A DNA stretch of 64,000 nucleotides from Halioxenophilus aromaticivorans. GTDB lineage: Bacteria > Pseudomonadota > Gammaproteobacteria > Pseudomonadales > Cellvibrionaceae. The DNA lies in assembly GCF_042850945.1 (NCBI RefSeq), contig NZ_AP031496.1, forward strand, positions 4,960,001-5,024,000, in the 5' to 3' direction. The translations under genes and the position numbers were made by a program. Below the pieces are notes generated by a model, which was not told where the DNA came from, searched no databases, and worked only from the letters and a program-made list of their open reading frames with translations. The first letter of the stretch is position 1, and each line of letters begins with the position of its first letter. Of this stretch, positions 17,639-31,057 are shown in pieces.

Positions 17639-18423
17639 TTTACACCCCAGGCTATTATGTTCTTTATTGTATAGACGTACAAAACCACCGTTTAAGTAAA
17701 CATTATGTGGGAGCTAAAAGCTATATGATGAGATTAATGGTGTCAGGATCAATCAATGGGGTCAGAGCAGTTTGATATTCACCCACGAGTAGTCGAAGTC
17801 CATACACTGAGTATGCGAAGTTCTTGTGCCCCCCACAAATAAAGAGCGGGCTTTATAAACAGGACGTTTGGTATGCCGCGGGCGCATGGGTGCGCAGGAG
17901 CGGTGCCCATGCGAGTAGGCCATCGTCAAGACAGCTGAACGTTTGCGGGCCACACAAAGAAAAAGACCGGCGGGCCGCGTAGGTACCATTGCTGATTCGG
18001 GGTTTTAGGATAGAAGCTTGATTGATCGGCATGAGCCGATCAAGACAACCGAAGGTTGCCCGTAGGAGGACAGACATGGATGTCTGTCATCACCATGACC
18101 TAATCCGAAGGATTGGTCATCGGCAAGCTGAAATGAAAAAAGCCCAGCCAAATTTACTTGAGATTGATCCTGATGCTGGCGTGTGACCGAGGGGAGATTA
18201 CTCAAGATACCGTTTATAGGCGTTTTCGTTCTGGCTATTTGCCAAGCAGCCGTCCATGGAGCTTGGTGCCGGCCAGGCCATCCTTGGCCTGGCGTTCAAA
18301 CCTTCAAAAGCACGCTTTTGATCGCGGAGCGACCGGCTTGAACCCTACTACCACATGCACGATGGTCGCTTCGCGACTCTGTTTATACCCCCATGTGAGA
18401 GCAGATCATCGTCTTTCGCGCAT
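17639..18423. repeat. Non-coding region rich in hairpins with decayed 5S rRNA 3'-end fragments
   Basis: No believable gene in about 785 bp. It contains a series of hairpins: 17883-17890 with 17906-17913 (8-bp stem), 18019-18040 (9-bp stem around ATGA), 18069-18088, and 18100-18118. Three places read like the 3' end of 5S rRNA on the plus strand, that is opposite to the real 5S: 17906-17930 (CCCATGCGAGTAGG then CCATCGTCAAG), a weaker one near 18107-18125 (GGATTGGTCATCGGCAAG), and 18389-18414 (CCCCATGTGAGAGCAG then ATCATCGTC), the last only a few bases from the operon terminator. This looks like debris of rRNA-operon ends. The motif TGGGGTCAGAGCAGTTTGAT at 17758-17777 recurs at 48360. Confidence 0.5.
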
Positions 18424-18461
18424 AAAAAAACGCCGTGCTAACGAATTAGCACGGCGTTTTG
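18424..18461 (-). terminator. Rho-independent terminator of the rRNA operon (bidirectional)
   Basis: On the minus strand a 12- to 13-bp GC-rich stem (ACGCCGTGCTAA with its complement) closed by TTCG is followed by a run of seven T. On the plus strand the same stem is followed by TTTT, so it can also stop leftward-facing transcription. It begins about 10 bases after the 5S 3' end. Confidence 0.93.
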
Positions 18462-18470
18462 ATTTAAGAG

Positions 18471-18585
18471 CTTGACGATGACCTACTCTCACATGGGGAA
18501 ACCCCACACTACCATCGGCGATGTCACGTTTCACTACTGAGTTCGGGATGGGATCAGGTGGTTCCAAGACTCTATGGTCGTCAAG
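18471..18585 (-). rRNA. rrf: 5S ribosomal RNA
   Basis: The minus strand reads TTGACGACCATAGAGTC at the 5' end, CCATCCCGAACTCAG in loop A/helix III and GAGAGTAGGTCATCGTCAAG at the 3' end, about 115 nt. The two termini pair. It follows 23S in the standard order. Confidence 0.95.
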
Positions 18586-18756
18586 CAATTCTGTAGGAGG
18601 CACTGCGCTGGGCAATGTCTCGCAATAGGGTGTGGTCGATAAAGTAGATTGATATCGCTTTCAAAGTACCTTGTCTTGGTGTTGGTTTATAACCAACTCT
18701 GTCCAGGACATTGGTGTTACTGATCTGTGGCGCTTAAACAGCAGATTCAGTTATAT

Positions 18757-21628
<2,872 letters not shown>

Positions 21629-22058
21629 ATATAACTCAAGCTACTGTTTTGGCGCCTTTCACGCCATTGCGACTTACAATGTTTGATAGTGCTCATCTGT
21701 TTTAAACCTCAACTTAAACTGCAAGCTAAAACCAAAACAAACAAACGTTCTCTTTGATTGCAATCTTGTAACGATAATATCACCGGACAGAGTTTTGTTT
21801 TTAAACACAATAATTTTAAACTTCAAAATTACGGCACTTAAACTCGGTCACTTTGAAAGTGTTAATTTTAATATCACGCTTACACGCAAACTCAAAACTA
21901 ACGACTCAGCAATATCAATACTATTACTTTATCTTCCACTTTTTTAAAGAACTCAAACCCGCTCGGAGTTTGATTTTTAAAACACTTAAGACTTTCGCCT
22001 TACCTTAAGGCTTTGTAACAAAAGCATTAAGGTAAAAAGAAAATATTCTGGCCATCAA

Positions 22059-22140
22059 AAATGGTGGAGCTATCACTCCGCGTGCCGGCGGTATCGAACG
22101 GGGTGGCATTCCGTCGCAGACCTCGTCCGCGATGACCAAC
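22059..22140 (-). pseudogene. Decayed tRNA-Ala-like fragment in the rRNA spacer
   Basis: Bases 22059-22074 are identical over 16 nt to the 3' end of the real tRNA-Ala (acceptor strand, CCA and flank), and 22115-22124 match its variable/T-arm region, but 28 extra bases lie between and no cloverleaf can form. On the transcribed strand it lies downstream of the intact tRNA-Ala. It appears to be the remnant of a duplicated spacer tRNA. Confidence 0.6.
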
Positions 22141-22178
22141 TCATATACCTACTAGCACTGCCACTTACATTTCCAAAA

Positions 22179-22254
22179 TGGTGGAGCTATGCGGGATCGA
22201 ACCGCAGACCTCTTGGATGCAAACCAAGCGCTCTCCCAGCTGAGCTATAGCCCC
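22179..22254 (-). tRNA. tRNA-Ala (anticodon TGC)
   Basis: The minus strand gives a 76-nt cloverleaf starting GGGGCTATAGCTCAGCTGGG, anticodon loop TTTGCAT, T-loop GGTTCGATCC and encoded CCA. It is one of the two standard spacer tRNAs between 16S and 23S. Confidence 0.97.
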
Positions 22255-22303
22255 ATTTTAGAATCTCGCTTTCGCGATTTTACCGTTAAAATCCCGGCAA
22301 AAT

Positions 22304-22380
<77 letters not shown>

Positions 22381-22404
22381 ATAAGTCTTTACCCCACTAC
22401 ACTT

Positions 22405-22487
22405 TGTCGACAGTATCACTGCCAACCTCGCCCGCGCTTCACCGCTCATGGCTGTGGGGTACTAACCAGCTGAGCTACAGGCCTATA
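22405..22487 (-). pseudogene. Decayed tRNA-Ile-like fragment in the rRNA spacer
   Basis: Bases 22462-22487 repeat the 5' portion of tRNA-Ile (acceptor strand and D-arm) over about 26 identical positions. The part that should form the anticodon arm is unrelated and lengthened, while a degenerate copy of the variable/T-arm (GGCGAGGTTGGCAGT on the minus strand) follows. It lies between 16S and the intact tRNA-Ile. A cloverleaf with an acceptor stem cannot form. Confidence 0.6.
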
Positions 22488-22611
22488 ATTTTCAACCCAC
22501 AGTTCCAGAAAGCTATACAACCAGAAAATACCGGCGAAAAAAAAATCGCACAAGCTAAGCTTCAGAGCGATTTTACGCTTTCCAGAATTATTGTGGTTGC
22601 TTTAACAAGAA

Positions 22612-22642
22612 ACAAGCAATGCGTGTGGAAACTTACGAAGAT
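22612..22642 (-). other. 3' arm of the 16S precursor processing stem
   Basis: This segment just after the 16S 3' end is an inverted repeat of 24370-24400 in the 16S leader, with about three mismatches over 31 bases (core ACAAGCAATGCGTGTGG on the plus strand here). In the transcript the two would pair and enclose the 16S, as in the RNase III stalk of E. coli pre-rRNA. Confidence 0.8.
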
Positions 22643-22655
22643 GTCAGCTTTCGTT

Positions 22656-24193
<1,538 letters not shown>

Positions 24194-24369
24194 AATTTCT
24201 TTGAATTACTCTAAATACTGCTTGATGCGAACATCAAATCTAGGTAACTCCAAACTTGGCTCAACGCTTAATCGTCATTCTTAACTGGTTATGCCCACCC
24301 CAAGATAACTTGAGATAAACAGAACGTTTGAATTGTCGGACTTGCGTTGATAAATCATATGGCTGATTC

Positions 24370-24418
24370 ATCTCCGCAAGTTCCCACACGCATTGCTTGT
24401 TTAACTTGTTAAAGTGCT
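24370..24418 (-). promoter_or_regulatory. rRNA leader: 5' arm of 16S processing stem and boxA-like element
   Basis: 24370-24400 pairs with 22612-22642 to form the 16S processing stem. Directly before it on the transcribed strand, 24406-24418 reads AGCACTTTAACAA, close to the boxA antitermination element TGCTCTTTAACAA. The rest of the leader (24194-24526) holds no gene. Confidence 0.7.
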
Positions 24419-24526
24419 AACACCGCGCAAAGGCGATGCCATTTCCACAAATCTGGATACGCTGACTGGGCTTTTACAGTCTTGAGTGATTCACTCTCAA
24501 CCACCCTGCTCAACGTCGGGATGCGC

Positions 24527-24554
24527 ATTATACGCATGCACCTGAGTTTGACAA
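24527..24554 (-). promoter_or_regulatory. rRNA operon promoter
   Basis: On the minus strand a -35 TTGTCA (24549-24554) is followed after 16 bases by a perfect -10 TATAAT (24527-24532), and then by the GC-rich GCGC discriminator typical of stringently controlled stable-RNA promoters. It lies about 330 bases ahead of 16S. Confidence 0.85.
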
Positions 24555-24726
24555 GCATTTGTTTTAACAATCTTCATTTTGATTGTGAGCTTTCTAGCCC
24601 CAAATACACTACCGCTTTAATGCCAGCGGCCTCAGTGCTCCCTCTTGCTTTCGGGTTACCCCCCAAGCGAGGGCGCGAACTATAAGTGAGGCCGCAGGGA
24701 TTGGCAAGGCTTTTTTTTCATAAAAT

Positions 24727-26028
24727 TTAGTAGTTTACTGAAAACAAGTGATTTTTCTTTTTGCCCAGCTTTACTAAGAAGAAACGACCATAACGGGCAC
24801 CCGCCTGGCTAAAGCTTTCTGTGGTGGACATATTGTCGCCAGCACCTTTGGCCAGGCCATTGATCCAAACCGCGTTTCGACCCAGCGCATCTTTCACCTC
24901 TCGCCCGGCCTTCACCATACCGCAGTCAGCCAGCACACTGGTCAGCGGCTGATCCTTCAAAGCTTCATAGCTAACATTGGTGGAAGGCAAACCATCCAGC
25001 GCTAATTGCTCCAAATCGCTTTCACCCAACTCGCTCGCGTCGCCACTAAAGAGCGCTTCGGTGATGCGTTTGGCAGCAGCCAAGCCGGTTTCACCGTGAA
25101 CCAGACGCGTTACCTCTTCGGCTAGGACCGACTGGGCTTGAGGCCGACCCTCAGCATGGGCATCTTGCTGTTCGATATCGTCAATCTGAGACACCGGTAA
25201 AAATGTGAAGTATTTAAGAAACTTGTATACGTCGGCGTCGGCAGTGTTTAACCAAAACTGATAAAACATGTAGGGTGAGGTCTTGTTTGCGGACAACCAA
25301 ATAGTGCCCGATTCTGTTTTACCGAATTTAGTCCCATCGGATTTGGTAACCAGCGGTAACGTCAGGCCAAACACCTGACCGCCATACATTTTACGCGCCA
25401 GATCCACGCCACCGACAATATTGCCCCATTGATCTGAACCACCAATTTGCAAGGTGCACTGGGACCGGTTGTAGAGTTCAGCAAAGTCGTAGCTCTGCAG
25501 CAACATGTAGGTAAATTCAGTGTAGGAGATACCAGCGCCTTCGCGATCCAGCCGCTGCTTCACCGATTCCTTATTGATCATGTTATTGACAGAAAAGTGC
25601 TTGCCAACATCGCGCAGGAACTCGATAAGATTAAGCTGACCTACCCAATCTAGATTGTTAACCACCTCGGCCCTATCGTTTTCGAAGTCGACAAACTGCG
25701 ACACCTGGGCGCGTATTTTATCCGCCCAGCCTGCCACCACATCCGCTGTATTGAGCTTGCGCTCTTGCGCCTTAAAGCTCGGATCGCCAATTAAACCTGT
25801 AGCGCCACCCACCAGCGCCACCGGCTTGTGGCCAGCCAACTGAAAACGCCGCAGTGCCAGCAGAGGCACCAAACTGCCAATGTGCAAACTGTCCGCCGTA
25901 GGATCGAAGCCACAATAGAGTGTACGAACCCCACCACTAAGGTGCTCCGCAAGCTGATCTTCACCGGTCATTTGGTTGATCAATCCGCGCGCCTGCAAAT
26001 CACCGATTACATCCCATTCGTTACTCAT
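24727..26028 (-). CDS. tyrS: Tyrosyl-tRNA synthetase
   Basis: 433 residues. Class I signatures are present: DSLHIGSL at residues 47-54 (HIGH) and KFGKT near residue 236 (KMSKS equivalent in TyrRS type 1). YCGFDPTADSLH and the tyrosine-binding segment QSYDFAEL with QIGGSDQWGNI are conserved. The C-terminal 70 residues are the S4-like RNA-binding domain. It charges tRNA-Tyr. The gene lies between the rRNA promoter and the divergent M23 peptidase, an order common in Pseudomonas relatives. Confidence 0.97.
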   Translation of the reverse strand: MSNEWDVIGDLQARGLINQMTGEDQLAEHLSGGVRTLYCGFDPTADSLHIGSLVPLLALRRFQLAGHKPVALVGGATGLIGDPSFKAQERKLNTADVVAGWADKIRAQVSQFVDFENDRAEVVNNLDWVGQLNLIEFLRDVGKHFSVNNMINKESVKQRLDREGAGISYTEFTYMLLQSYDFAELYNRSQCTLQIGGSDQWGNIVGGVDLARKMYGGQVFGLTLPLVTKSDGTKFGKTESGTIWLSANKTSPYMFYQFWLNTADADVYKFLKYFTFLPVSQIDDIEQQDAHAEGRPQAQSVLAEEVTRLVHGETGLAAAKRITEALFSGDASELGESDLEQLALDGLPSTNVSYEALKDQPLTSVLADCGMVKAGREVKDALGRNAVWINGLAKGAGDNMSTTESFSQAGARYGRFFLVKLGKKKNHLFSVNY

Positions 26029-26264
26029 TAGCTTGATATCTCGCTTTTAGTGGTTGCTCCACTACACGTTAGAGCGGTTCGTCATTAATGTGGGCGCAAG
26101 ATACCGAATTACGTCACAAAAACAAACACTGTGCTTTCCTGTAAATTTCGATAAATTGGTAGTCTTTTTGATGCTAGGCTATATTTTTTCTGTTATAAAC
26201 AAAGATGTACGTCTATCAATTTAACAATGCAATTAACCACACCTCTTAACCGTTTGTTTCTGCA

Positions 26265-27710
26265 ATGAAAAGCTTGTTCGACACCTGCTGGGCTCACTTT
26301 CCCAAAAGCCACCTCGTAGTCACTAGTGGGCTCACGGTCTGCCTAACGGCAACACTCTCCCTTTGGCCCAGTAAAGATGCCGAAGCGATTCGTCACGACC
26401 CTGAAACGCTGAAAGCCGTTCAACAAGGCCGCACCACGCATACCAACAGTGATGAACAAACACTGGACAGCAATCTAGAAACAAGTTCGGAGCAATCATT
26501 AGCCCCACCTGATTTAACACCGTTGGATGCAAACTTCTTCACTGAAACCGACCCATTCCCGGAGCACCAACTGCCGGATGAACTGGCCATTGAGTGGAAT
26601 CAGGTAGAGGTCAAATCCGGTGAGAACCTAAGCCGTATTTTCTTTAAGGTGGGCCTAAGCGCCACGGATTTGTTCCGCCTAATCAACAGCCAAAAAGAAG
26701 CCAAAGAGCTAACCAAGCTAAAGCCGGGTGAAAAACTGGATTTCCACATCAGCGAAGACAGCAAACTGCAGGCCCTGCGCTACCGCCCTAACGAGCTGGA
26801 AACCCATGTTTTCGTGCGCAACGACGATACCTTTGACTTCACCAAAGACACACTCACGCCAGAAGTGCGAATGACCTACCGCACCGCGACTATTGATTCC
26901 TCCCTGTTTGTTGCCGCCAACGAAGCCGGCATGGATGACAATATCACCATGGCGCTGGCGGACATCTTTGGCTGGGACGTCGATTTCGCCCTGGACATTC
27001 GCCGTGGCGATGACTTTAAAGTGCTCTACGAAGAGCAGTTCATCGGCGATAAAAAACTCGGCAACGGTAATATCATGGCGGCGGAATTCACCAACCGCGG
27101 CAAAACGTTCCGCGCCGTGCGCTACACCAACCCAGAAGGGGTGAGCCAATACTTCACACCGGACGGCCAATCCATGCGCAAAGAGTTTCTGCGCAGTCCG
27201 GTGGATTTCGCTCGTATTAGCTCGCACTTTAATTTGAAGCGTAAACACCCTGTGCTTAACACCATCCGTGCTCACAAGGGCACCGACTACGCAGCCCCCA
27301 CCGGCACCCCCATTCGTGCCGTCGGCGATGGCCGAGTCACCTTTGCTGGCCGAAACGGCGGCTATGGCAACGTGGTTAAGATTCAACACGGCCAAACCTA
27401 TCAAACCCGCTATGCCCATCTGCACAAGTTCAGAAAAGGCGTGAGAGCGAACTCCTGGGTTAAGCAGGGCGATATCATTGGCTATGTGGGTAGCACAGGC
27501 TTGGCCACGGGGCCTCATTTGCACTTTGAATTTTACGTCAATGGCGCGGTGCGCAACCCGGTAACCGTAAAGTTGCCTAAAGCCAAATCGGTACCCAACA
27601 ACGATATGCTGCGCTTTGCTCAGCAAACCCAGCCCCTGCTATCGCAGCTAGGCTACGCCGGCAACTCTCAACTGGCTTTGAAAGACGACGAAGAACAAAA
27701 AGAGCAATGA
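26265..27710 (+). CDS. M23-family murein endopeptidase with LysM/OapA-like N-terminal domain (MepM-like)
   Basis: 481 residues. An N-terminal hydrophobic anchor (residues 17-34) precedes a variable acidic stretch, a LysM/OapA-like domain (VKSGENLSRIFFKVGLSATD to LKPGEKLDF), a second structural domain, and the lysostaphin-like M23 domain at about 340-440. Zinc ligands are visible in THKG-like AHKGTDYAAP and in GPHLHFEF. It should cut peptide cross-links in peptidoglycan in the periplasm. Its stop overlaps the start of anmK by ATGA, linking wall cutting with recycling of the released anhydromuropeptides. Confidence 0.93.
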   Translation: MKSLFDTCWAHFPKSHLVVTSGLTVCLTATLSLWPSKDAEAIRHDPETLKAVQQGRTTHTNSDEQTLDSNLETSSEQSLAPPDLTPLDANFFTETDPFPEHQLPDELAIEWNQVEVKSGENLSRIFFKVGLSATDLFRLINSQKEAKELTKLKPGEKLDFHISEDSKLQALRYRPNELETHVFVRNDDTFDFTKDTLTPEVRMTYRTATIDSSLFVAANEAGMDDNITMALADIFGWDVDFALDIRRGDDFKVLYEEQFIGDKKLGNGNIMAAEFTNRGKTFRAVRYTNPEGVSQYFTPDGQSMRKEFLRSPVDFARISSHFNLKRKHPVLNTIRAHKGTDYAAPTGTPIRAVGDGRVTFAGRNGGYGNVVKIQHGQTYQTRYAHLHKFRKGVRANSWVKQGDIIGYVGSTGLATGPHLHFEFYVNGAVRNPVTVKLPKAKSVPNNDMLRFAQQTQPLLSQLGYAGNSQLALKDDEEQKEQ

Positions 27711-28822
27711 CAGAGCTGTATATTGGCCTGATGTCGGGCACCAGCATCGATAGTATCGATGCTGCCCTCATCAGCGTAAATAGCGAGCAAATCACCCTAC
27801 TCGACAGCCACAGCCACACATTTCCGCCCGCCCTCAAACAACACATCCATCATCTTTGCCACGCCGACCAAGCTAGCCTGGATCTTATCGGCGCCTGCGA
27901 CAGAGAGATCGCCGAGCATTTTGCGAAGGCAACGTTAGCGCTGTTGGCGAAGTCCAACCTTACAGCCAGCGACATCACCGCCATTGGCAGCCACGGGCAA
28001 ACCATTCGCCATCGCCCCAGCCAAGAACACCAAGGCCCTTTTACTTGGCAACTGGGGGACCCCAACATCATTGCGTTTAAAACCGGCATTACTACGGTGG
28101 CGGATTTTAGACGCATGGACATGGCAGCCGGAGGCCAAGCGGCGCCATTGGCGCCCATCTTCCATCAGGCATTATTCGGCAGTGGTGACGTCAATCGCAG
28201 CCTGTGCAATGTCGGCGGCATCAGCAACGTCACCTGGCTGCCTGCATCCGGTGAGATTAAAGGCTTTGATCTCGGCCCTGGCAATGCATTAATGGATTGT
28301 TGGATTAACCACCACAGGCAGCAGCCCTTTGACGCCAACGGCCAGTGGGCTGCCGGGGGCACTGTGCTACCGGAGTTACTAGCCCGTTTTTTACAACACC
28401 CATTTTTGCTGTTGCCGCCACCAAAGAGCACTGGGCGAGAAGAGTTTCATTTGCACTGGGTGAATGAGCTTGTCAGCCAACTGAGCCATGAGCCCAGCCC
28501 GCAGGATGTACAAGCCACCCTGCTAGAATTCACGGCGCAAAGCATCGTTACCGGCATTACCCAGCATTGCCCCAGCGCCGAGCTCTATATTTGTGGTGGT
28601 GGCGCGCACAACGGCGCCTTGATGACGAGGCTGAACCAGCTTCTGCCAGGGGTGGCCGTGGGCACCACGGACGAGATAGGTATTGCCGCCGACTGGGTAG
28701 AGGCCTGCGGCTTCGCATGGCTGGCCCACCAGCGCATGCATCGCCTGCCTGGCAGCCATACTGCCGTAACTGGCGCCGCTAAAGCCTGTGTGTTGGGTGG
28801 GATCTACGTCGCTGGCGTTTAA
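27707..28822 (+). CDS. anmK: Anhydro-N-acetylmuramic acid kinase
   Basis: 371 residues, the family length. The N-terminal MSGTSIDSIDAALI is the phosphate-1 loop of the AnmK subgroup, and GSHGQTIRHRP, NVGGISNVTWLP, FDLGPGNALMD and YICGGGAHNGALM are further ASKHA/AnmK motifs. The enzyme opens and phosphorylates anhydroMurNAc to MurNAc-6-phosphate in cell-wall recycling. It overlaps the M23 peptidase by four bases and is translationally coupled to it; it overlaps the convergent hypothetical gene at its 3' end by four bases. Confidence 0.96.
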   Translation: MTELYIGLMSGTSIDSIDAALISVNSEQITLLDSHSHTFPPALKQHIHHLCHADQASLDLIGACDREIAEHFAKATLALLAKSNLTASDITAIGSHGQTIRHRPSQEHQGPFTWQLGDPNIIAFKTGITTVADFRRMDMAAGGQAAPLAPIFHQALFGSGDVNRSLCNVGGISNVTWLPASGEIKGFDLGPGNALMDCWINHHRQQPFDANGQWAAGGTVLPELLARFLQHPFLLLPPPKSTGREEFHLHWVNELVSQLSHEPSPQDVQATLLEFTAQSIVTGITQHCPSAELYICGGGAHNGALMTRLNQLLPGVAVGTTDEIGIAADWVEACGFAWLAHQRMHRLPGSHTAVTGAAKACVLGGIYVAGV

Positions 28823-29286
28823 AAATGCAGGTATCCCGCGCCAGTTAAGCGTTCAATCTCAGCCGGCCCATAGGGCACAGTACCAATAAAAGGCACCAGA
28901 GCATCCACGGCACCGCCGAGAACATCCAGCCGAGTTTCACACACCCTAATATCCACCACGTTAAACGCGCTCAAGCGTGCCGCTCGATCCACGATATGTT
29001 TGAACTGGTGGTAGTTTTGACGCTGAAACACCGCTACTTCCGGACCATGGAGAACAATGACCACCGGCTCATAGTCGCCGCCAGCGCTTTCGACCATGAA
29101 CAGCTGTTCTATGCGGTCCAATGCACGGCCCAACTCTTCCGGGTCATTTTGGCCGATACGGGCTAGGTAATTTGCGCCTTGTTCCAGCGCAATGGGTGAA
29201 GTGACCACGCCGTACTGGGCGTGAAGGGGCAAAACGCATAGTAAGAAGAGGAGCCCGCAGACGAAGACTGAGCAGTTGCGAGCCAT
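28819..29286 (-). CDS. Small exported conserved protein, DsrE-like fold suspected
   Basis: About 155 residues from the ATG at 29284-29286; a TTG eleven codons earlier is possible but would start inside erpA. A signal peptide ends near LHAQ. The mature part has alternating strands and helices with EPVVIVLHGPEVAVF and FNVVDIRVCETRL, resembling periplasmic DsrE/DsrF-like proteins in which one cysteine sits in the same strand. It starts eight bases after the erpA stop and could be co-transcribed. No assigned function. Confidence 0.65.
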   Translation of the reverse strand: MARNCSVFVCGLLFLLCVLPLHAQYGVVTSPIALEQGANYLARIGQNDPEELGRALDRIEQLFMVESAGGDYEPVVIVLHGPEVAVFQRQNYHQFKHIVDRAARLSAFNVVDIRVCETRLDVLGGAVDALVPFIGTVPYGPAEIERLTGAGYLHF

Positions 29287-29294
29287 AGGAGAGC

Positions 29295-29660
29295 TTAGAT
29301 AGAGAAAGAGGCACCGCAACCACAGGTGCTGGAGGCATTGGGATTGGTTACAGTGAACCGGGAGCCAGACAAGCCGTGTTCGTAATCAACGGTCGCGCCG
29401 CTGAGGAATGGATAGCTCAGAGCATCGACCACCACGGTGACGCCATCGACCTCCACCAAGCTGTCGTCGTCAGCGGTTTTCTCATCGAAGGTAAACCCGT
29501 ATTGGAAGCCGGAGCAGCCTCCGCCGGTGACGTACACCCGAAGTTTTAGGTCATCGTTACCTTCGTCATCCACCAACTCACGCACCTTAGCTACGGCGTT
29601 ACTGGTTACATGCAACAATTGATTGCTGCCGATATCTTGAAACTGCACACCTGATGACAT
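29295..29660 (-). CDS. erpA: Iron-sulfur cluster insertion protein ErpA
   Basis: 121 residues, A-type carrier family. The three cluster cysteines are present: GGGCSGFQYGF and the C-terminal STCGCGASFSI. The N-terminus (residues 14-28) and the extra loop before CSGF resemble ErpA more than IscA or SufA. It hands 4Fe-4S clusters to essential apoproteins. Next to argC and bactofilin, as in many Pseudomonas relatives. Confidence 0.94.
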   Translation of the reverse strand: MSSGVQFQDIGSNQLLHVTSNAVAKVRELVDDEGNDDLKLRVYVTGGGCSGFQYGFTFDEKTADDDSLVEVDGVTVVVDALSYPFLSGATVDYEHGLSGSRFTVTNPNASSTCGCGASFSI

Positions 29661-29709
29661 GCTTACCTCATTGATTAATTAGCGGCGAGCACATCGCCGA
29701 CGGACGTTA

Positions 29710-30285
29710 CTATCTGCGTCTGCCACCGCGAGATTTCAACCCACCGGAGGCATTATTGTTCGCTTTGTTATCTTCGCTGACCGCAACTAGATTACTGTCG
29801 TCGCTGGCTTCTGGATCTTGTACGGCCTTGGCGTCTTCGTTGATTGCCACCACAGAGCTACCGGAGTCTGGTTCTGATTCGGGCTCTTTACTACCATACA
29901 CCAAATTGCCGTTGACCTGGGCACCCTTCACCATTTCGATGAGCTTGTAATGCACATTGCCATCAACCACCGCCTGAGCCGCCAACTCAACATGCTCCGA
30001 GGCATACACATCACCCTGAACACGGCCGTTGATCACCACGGAAGGCACTCGAATCTCACCGCACACCACACCGCTGTCGAACAACTGCAGCCGTGCGTCT
30101 GATCCCTCTTGGCTGACTATATTACCGGTTACGGTGCCTTCCACAACCAGGCTGCCACTGAACTTTAAATCGCCGGTGATTTCGGTGCTTTTAGAGATCA
30201 GTGTCGTGCCGGTAACGCCGCCGCGGGGCGAAGCCGGTTTACTGGACTGAGCCGGTGCTCCAGCGCCTTTTTTACTTCCAAACAT
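29710..30285 (-). CDS. Bactofilin-family polymer-forming cytoskeletal protein
   Basis: 191 residues with a flexible N-terminus (residues 1-25), a central beta-helix of repeated short strands (ITGDLKFSGSLVVEGTVTGN, VVINGRVQGDVYASEHVELA, VVDGNVHYKLIEM) and an acidic, asparagine-rich tail with a basic end SRGGRRR. Bactofilins polymerise without nucleotides and act as scaffolds for wall enzymes at defined sites. GGAGGT precedes the ATG. The first 14 bases overlap the end of the upstream coiled-coil membrane protein, so the two are coupled and may work together. Confidence 0.92.
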   Translation of the reverse strand: MFGSKKGAGAPAQSSKPASPRGGVTGTTLISKSTEITGDLKFSGSLVVEGTVTGNIVSQEGSDARLQLFDSGVVCGEIRVPSVVINGRVQGDVYASEHVELAAQAVVDGNVHYKLIEMVKGAQVNGNLVYGSKEPESEPDSGSSVVAINEDAKAVQDPEASDDSNLVAVSEDNKANNNASGGLKSRGGRRR

Positions 30286-31027
30286 AATTTACCTCCGTCG
30301 TTTGCCATGCCAGCTTGCCGCTATCGTTGGACGTCTTACCTGAGACGGTTGCCTTCAATTGCCACTCTAGCCAATCAGGCTGAAAGCCCTCTGGCAAACT
30401 GATTTCACCCTCTAGGGTTTGAAAATATTTAAACTTGAGTTTAATCGTGTCTTGCTCGGCCTGCTGGGAAACTTGCGAAAGCGACAGGCGGCTCTCTTTA
30501 CCTTCAGCCCTACCAACAACGGACAGTTCTATTGCGCCTGAAACGCGATTGTGATTGGCCGCCACCTGCTGCACCACAACACTGTAGCGGTAGCGCAACG
30601 GGTCCGTGGTGGCAAACAACTGCACACTGCCCACATCAACACCCTTACGCTTGCTGTTTGGGTCCATCAGCCCTCGGTAAAAGCCGATCTCGGCTTGCAA
30701 CTGCGCAATGGTGGCTTGCAACGCGACGATGTCTTCGCGGTTTTTGGAGGCTGCAACGCGATCTATATTTGTGGCGGCCTTTTGAGTCTCTAACTGTAGC
30801 AGTGCTTGTTCGGCGTGCAGCCTAGCCTGCTGAGCATCCGCCACCACCCGCTGGTTCTCATGGGCCAATTCACGGTTAAGATCCCGCGCCTGCTTACTGA
30901 GCAAAACCGCACTCAAGGTTGCGGCGACCACAATAGACACACACCAAGCACCAGCAACAGCCGGCACCAACCATGGCCGCCGTTCTACCACAACCAATTC
31001 CGGCGCACTTATTGATTTCCCTGACAC
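30272..31027 (-). CDS. Inner-membrane protein with periplasmic coiled coil (DUF6776-like)
   Basis: 251 residues from a GTG with AGGG upstream. One membrane helix (residues 20-45) is followed by a coiled coil of about 75 residues (AHENQRVVADAQQARLHAEQ onward) and a beta-rich C-terminal domain with LEGEISLPEGFQPDWLEWQL. This is the layout of the DUF6776 family, usually encoded next to bactofilin and argC in this group. The membrane anchor and the overlap with the bactofilin gene suggest it tethers or positions the bactofilin polymer; that is inference. Confidence 0.75.
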   Translation of the reverse strand: MSGKSISAPELVVVERRPWLVPAVAGAWCVSIVVAATLSAVLLSKQARDLNRELAHENQRVVADAQQARLHAEQALLQLETQKAATNIDRVAASKNREDIVALQATIAQLQAEIGFYRGLMDPNSKRKGVDVGSVQLFATTDPLRYRYSVVVQQVAANHNRVSGAIELSVVGRAEGKESRLSLSQVSQQAEQDTIKLKFKYFQTLEGEISLPEGFQPDWLEWQLKATVSGKTSNDSGKLAWQTTEVNYVWK

Positions 31028-31057
31028 GAGACGCCCTAGCTACTGTCTATGCGATCA

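Noticed and set aside
26718..27626. A 302-codon minus-strand frame opposite the M23 peptidase gene
   Set aside because: It is antisense to a well-supported gene and has no recognisable motif.
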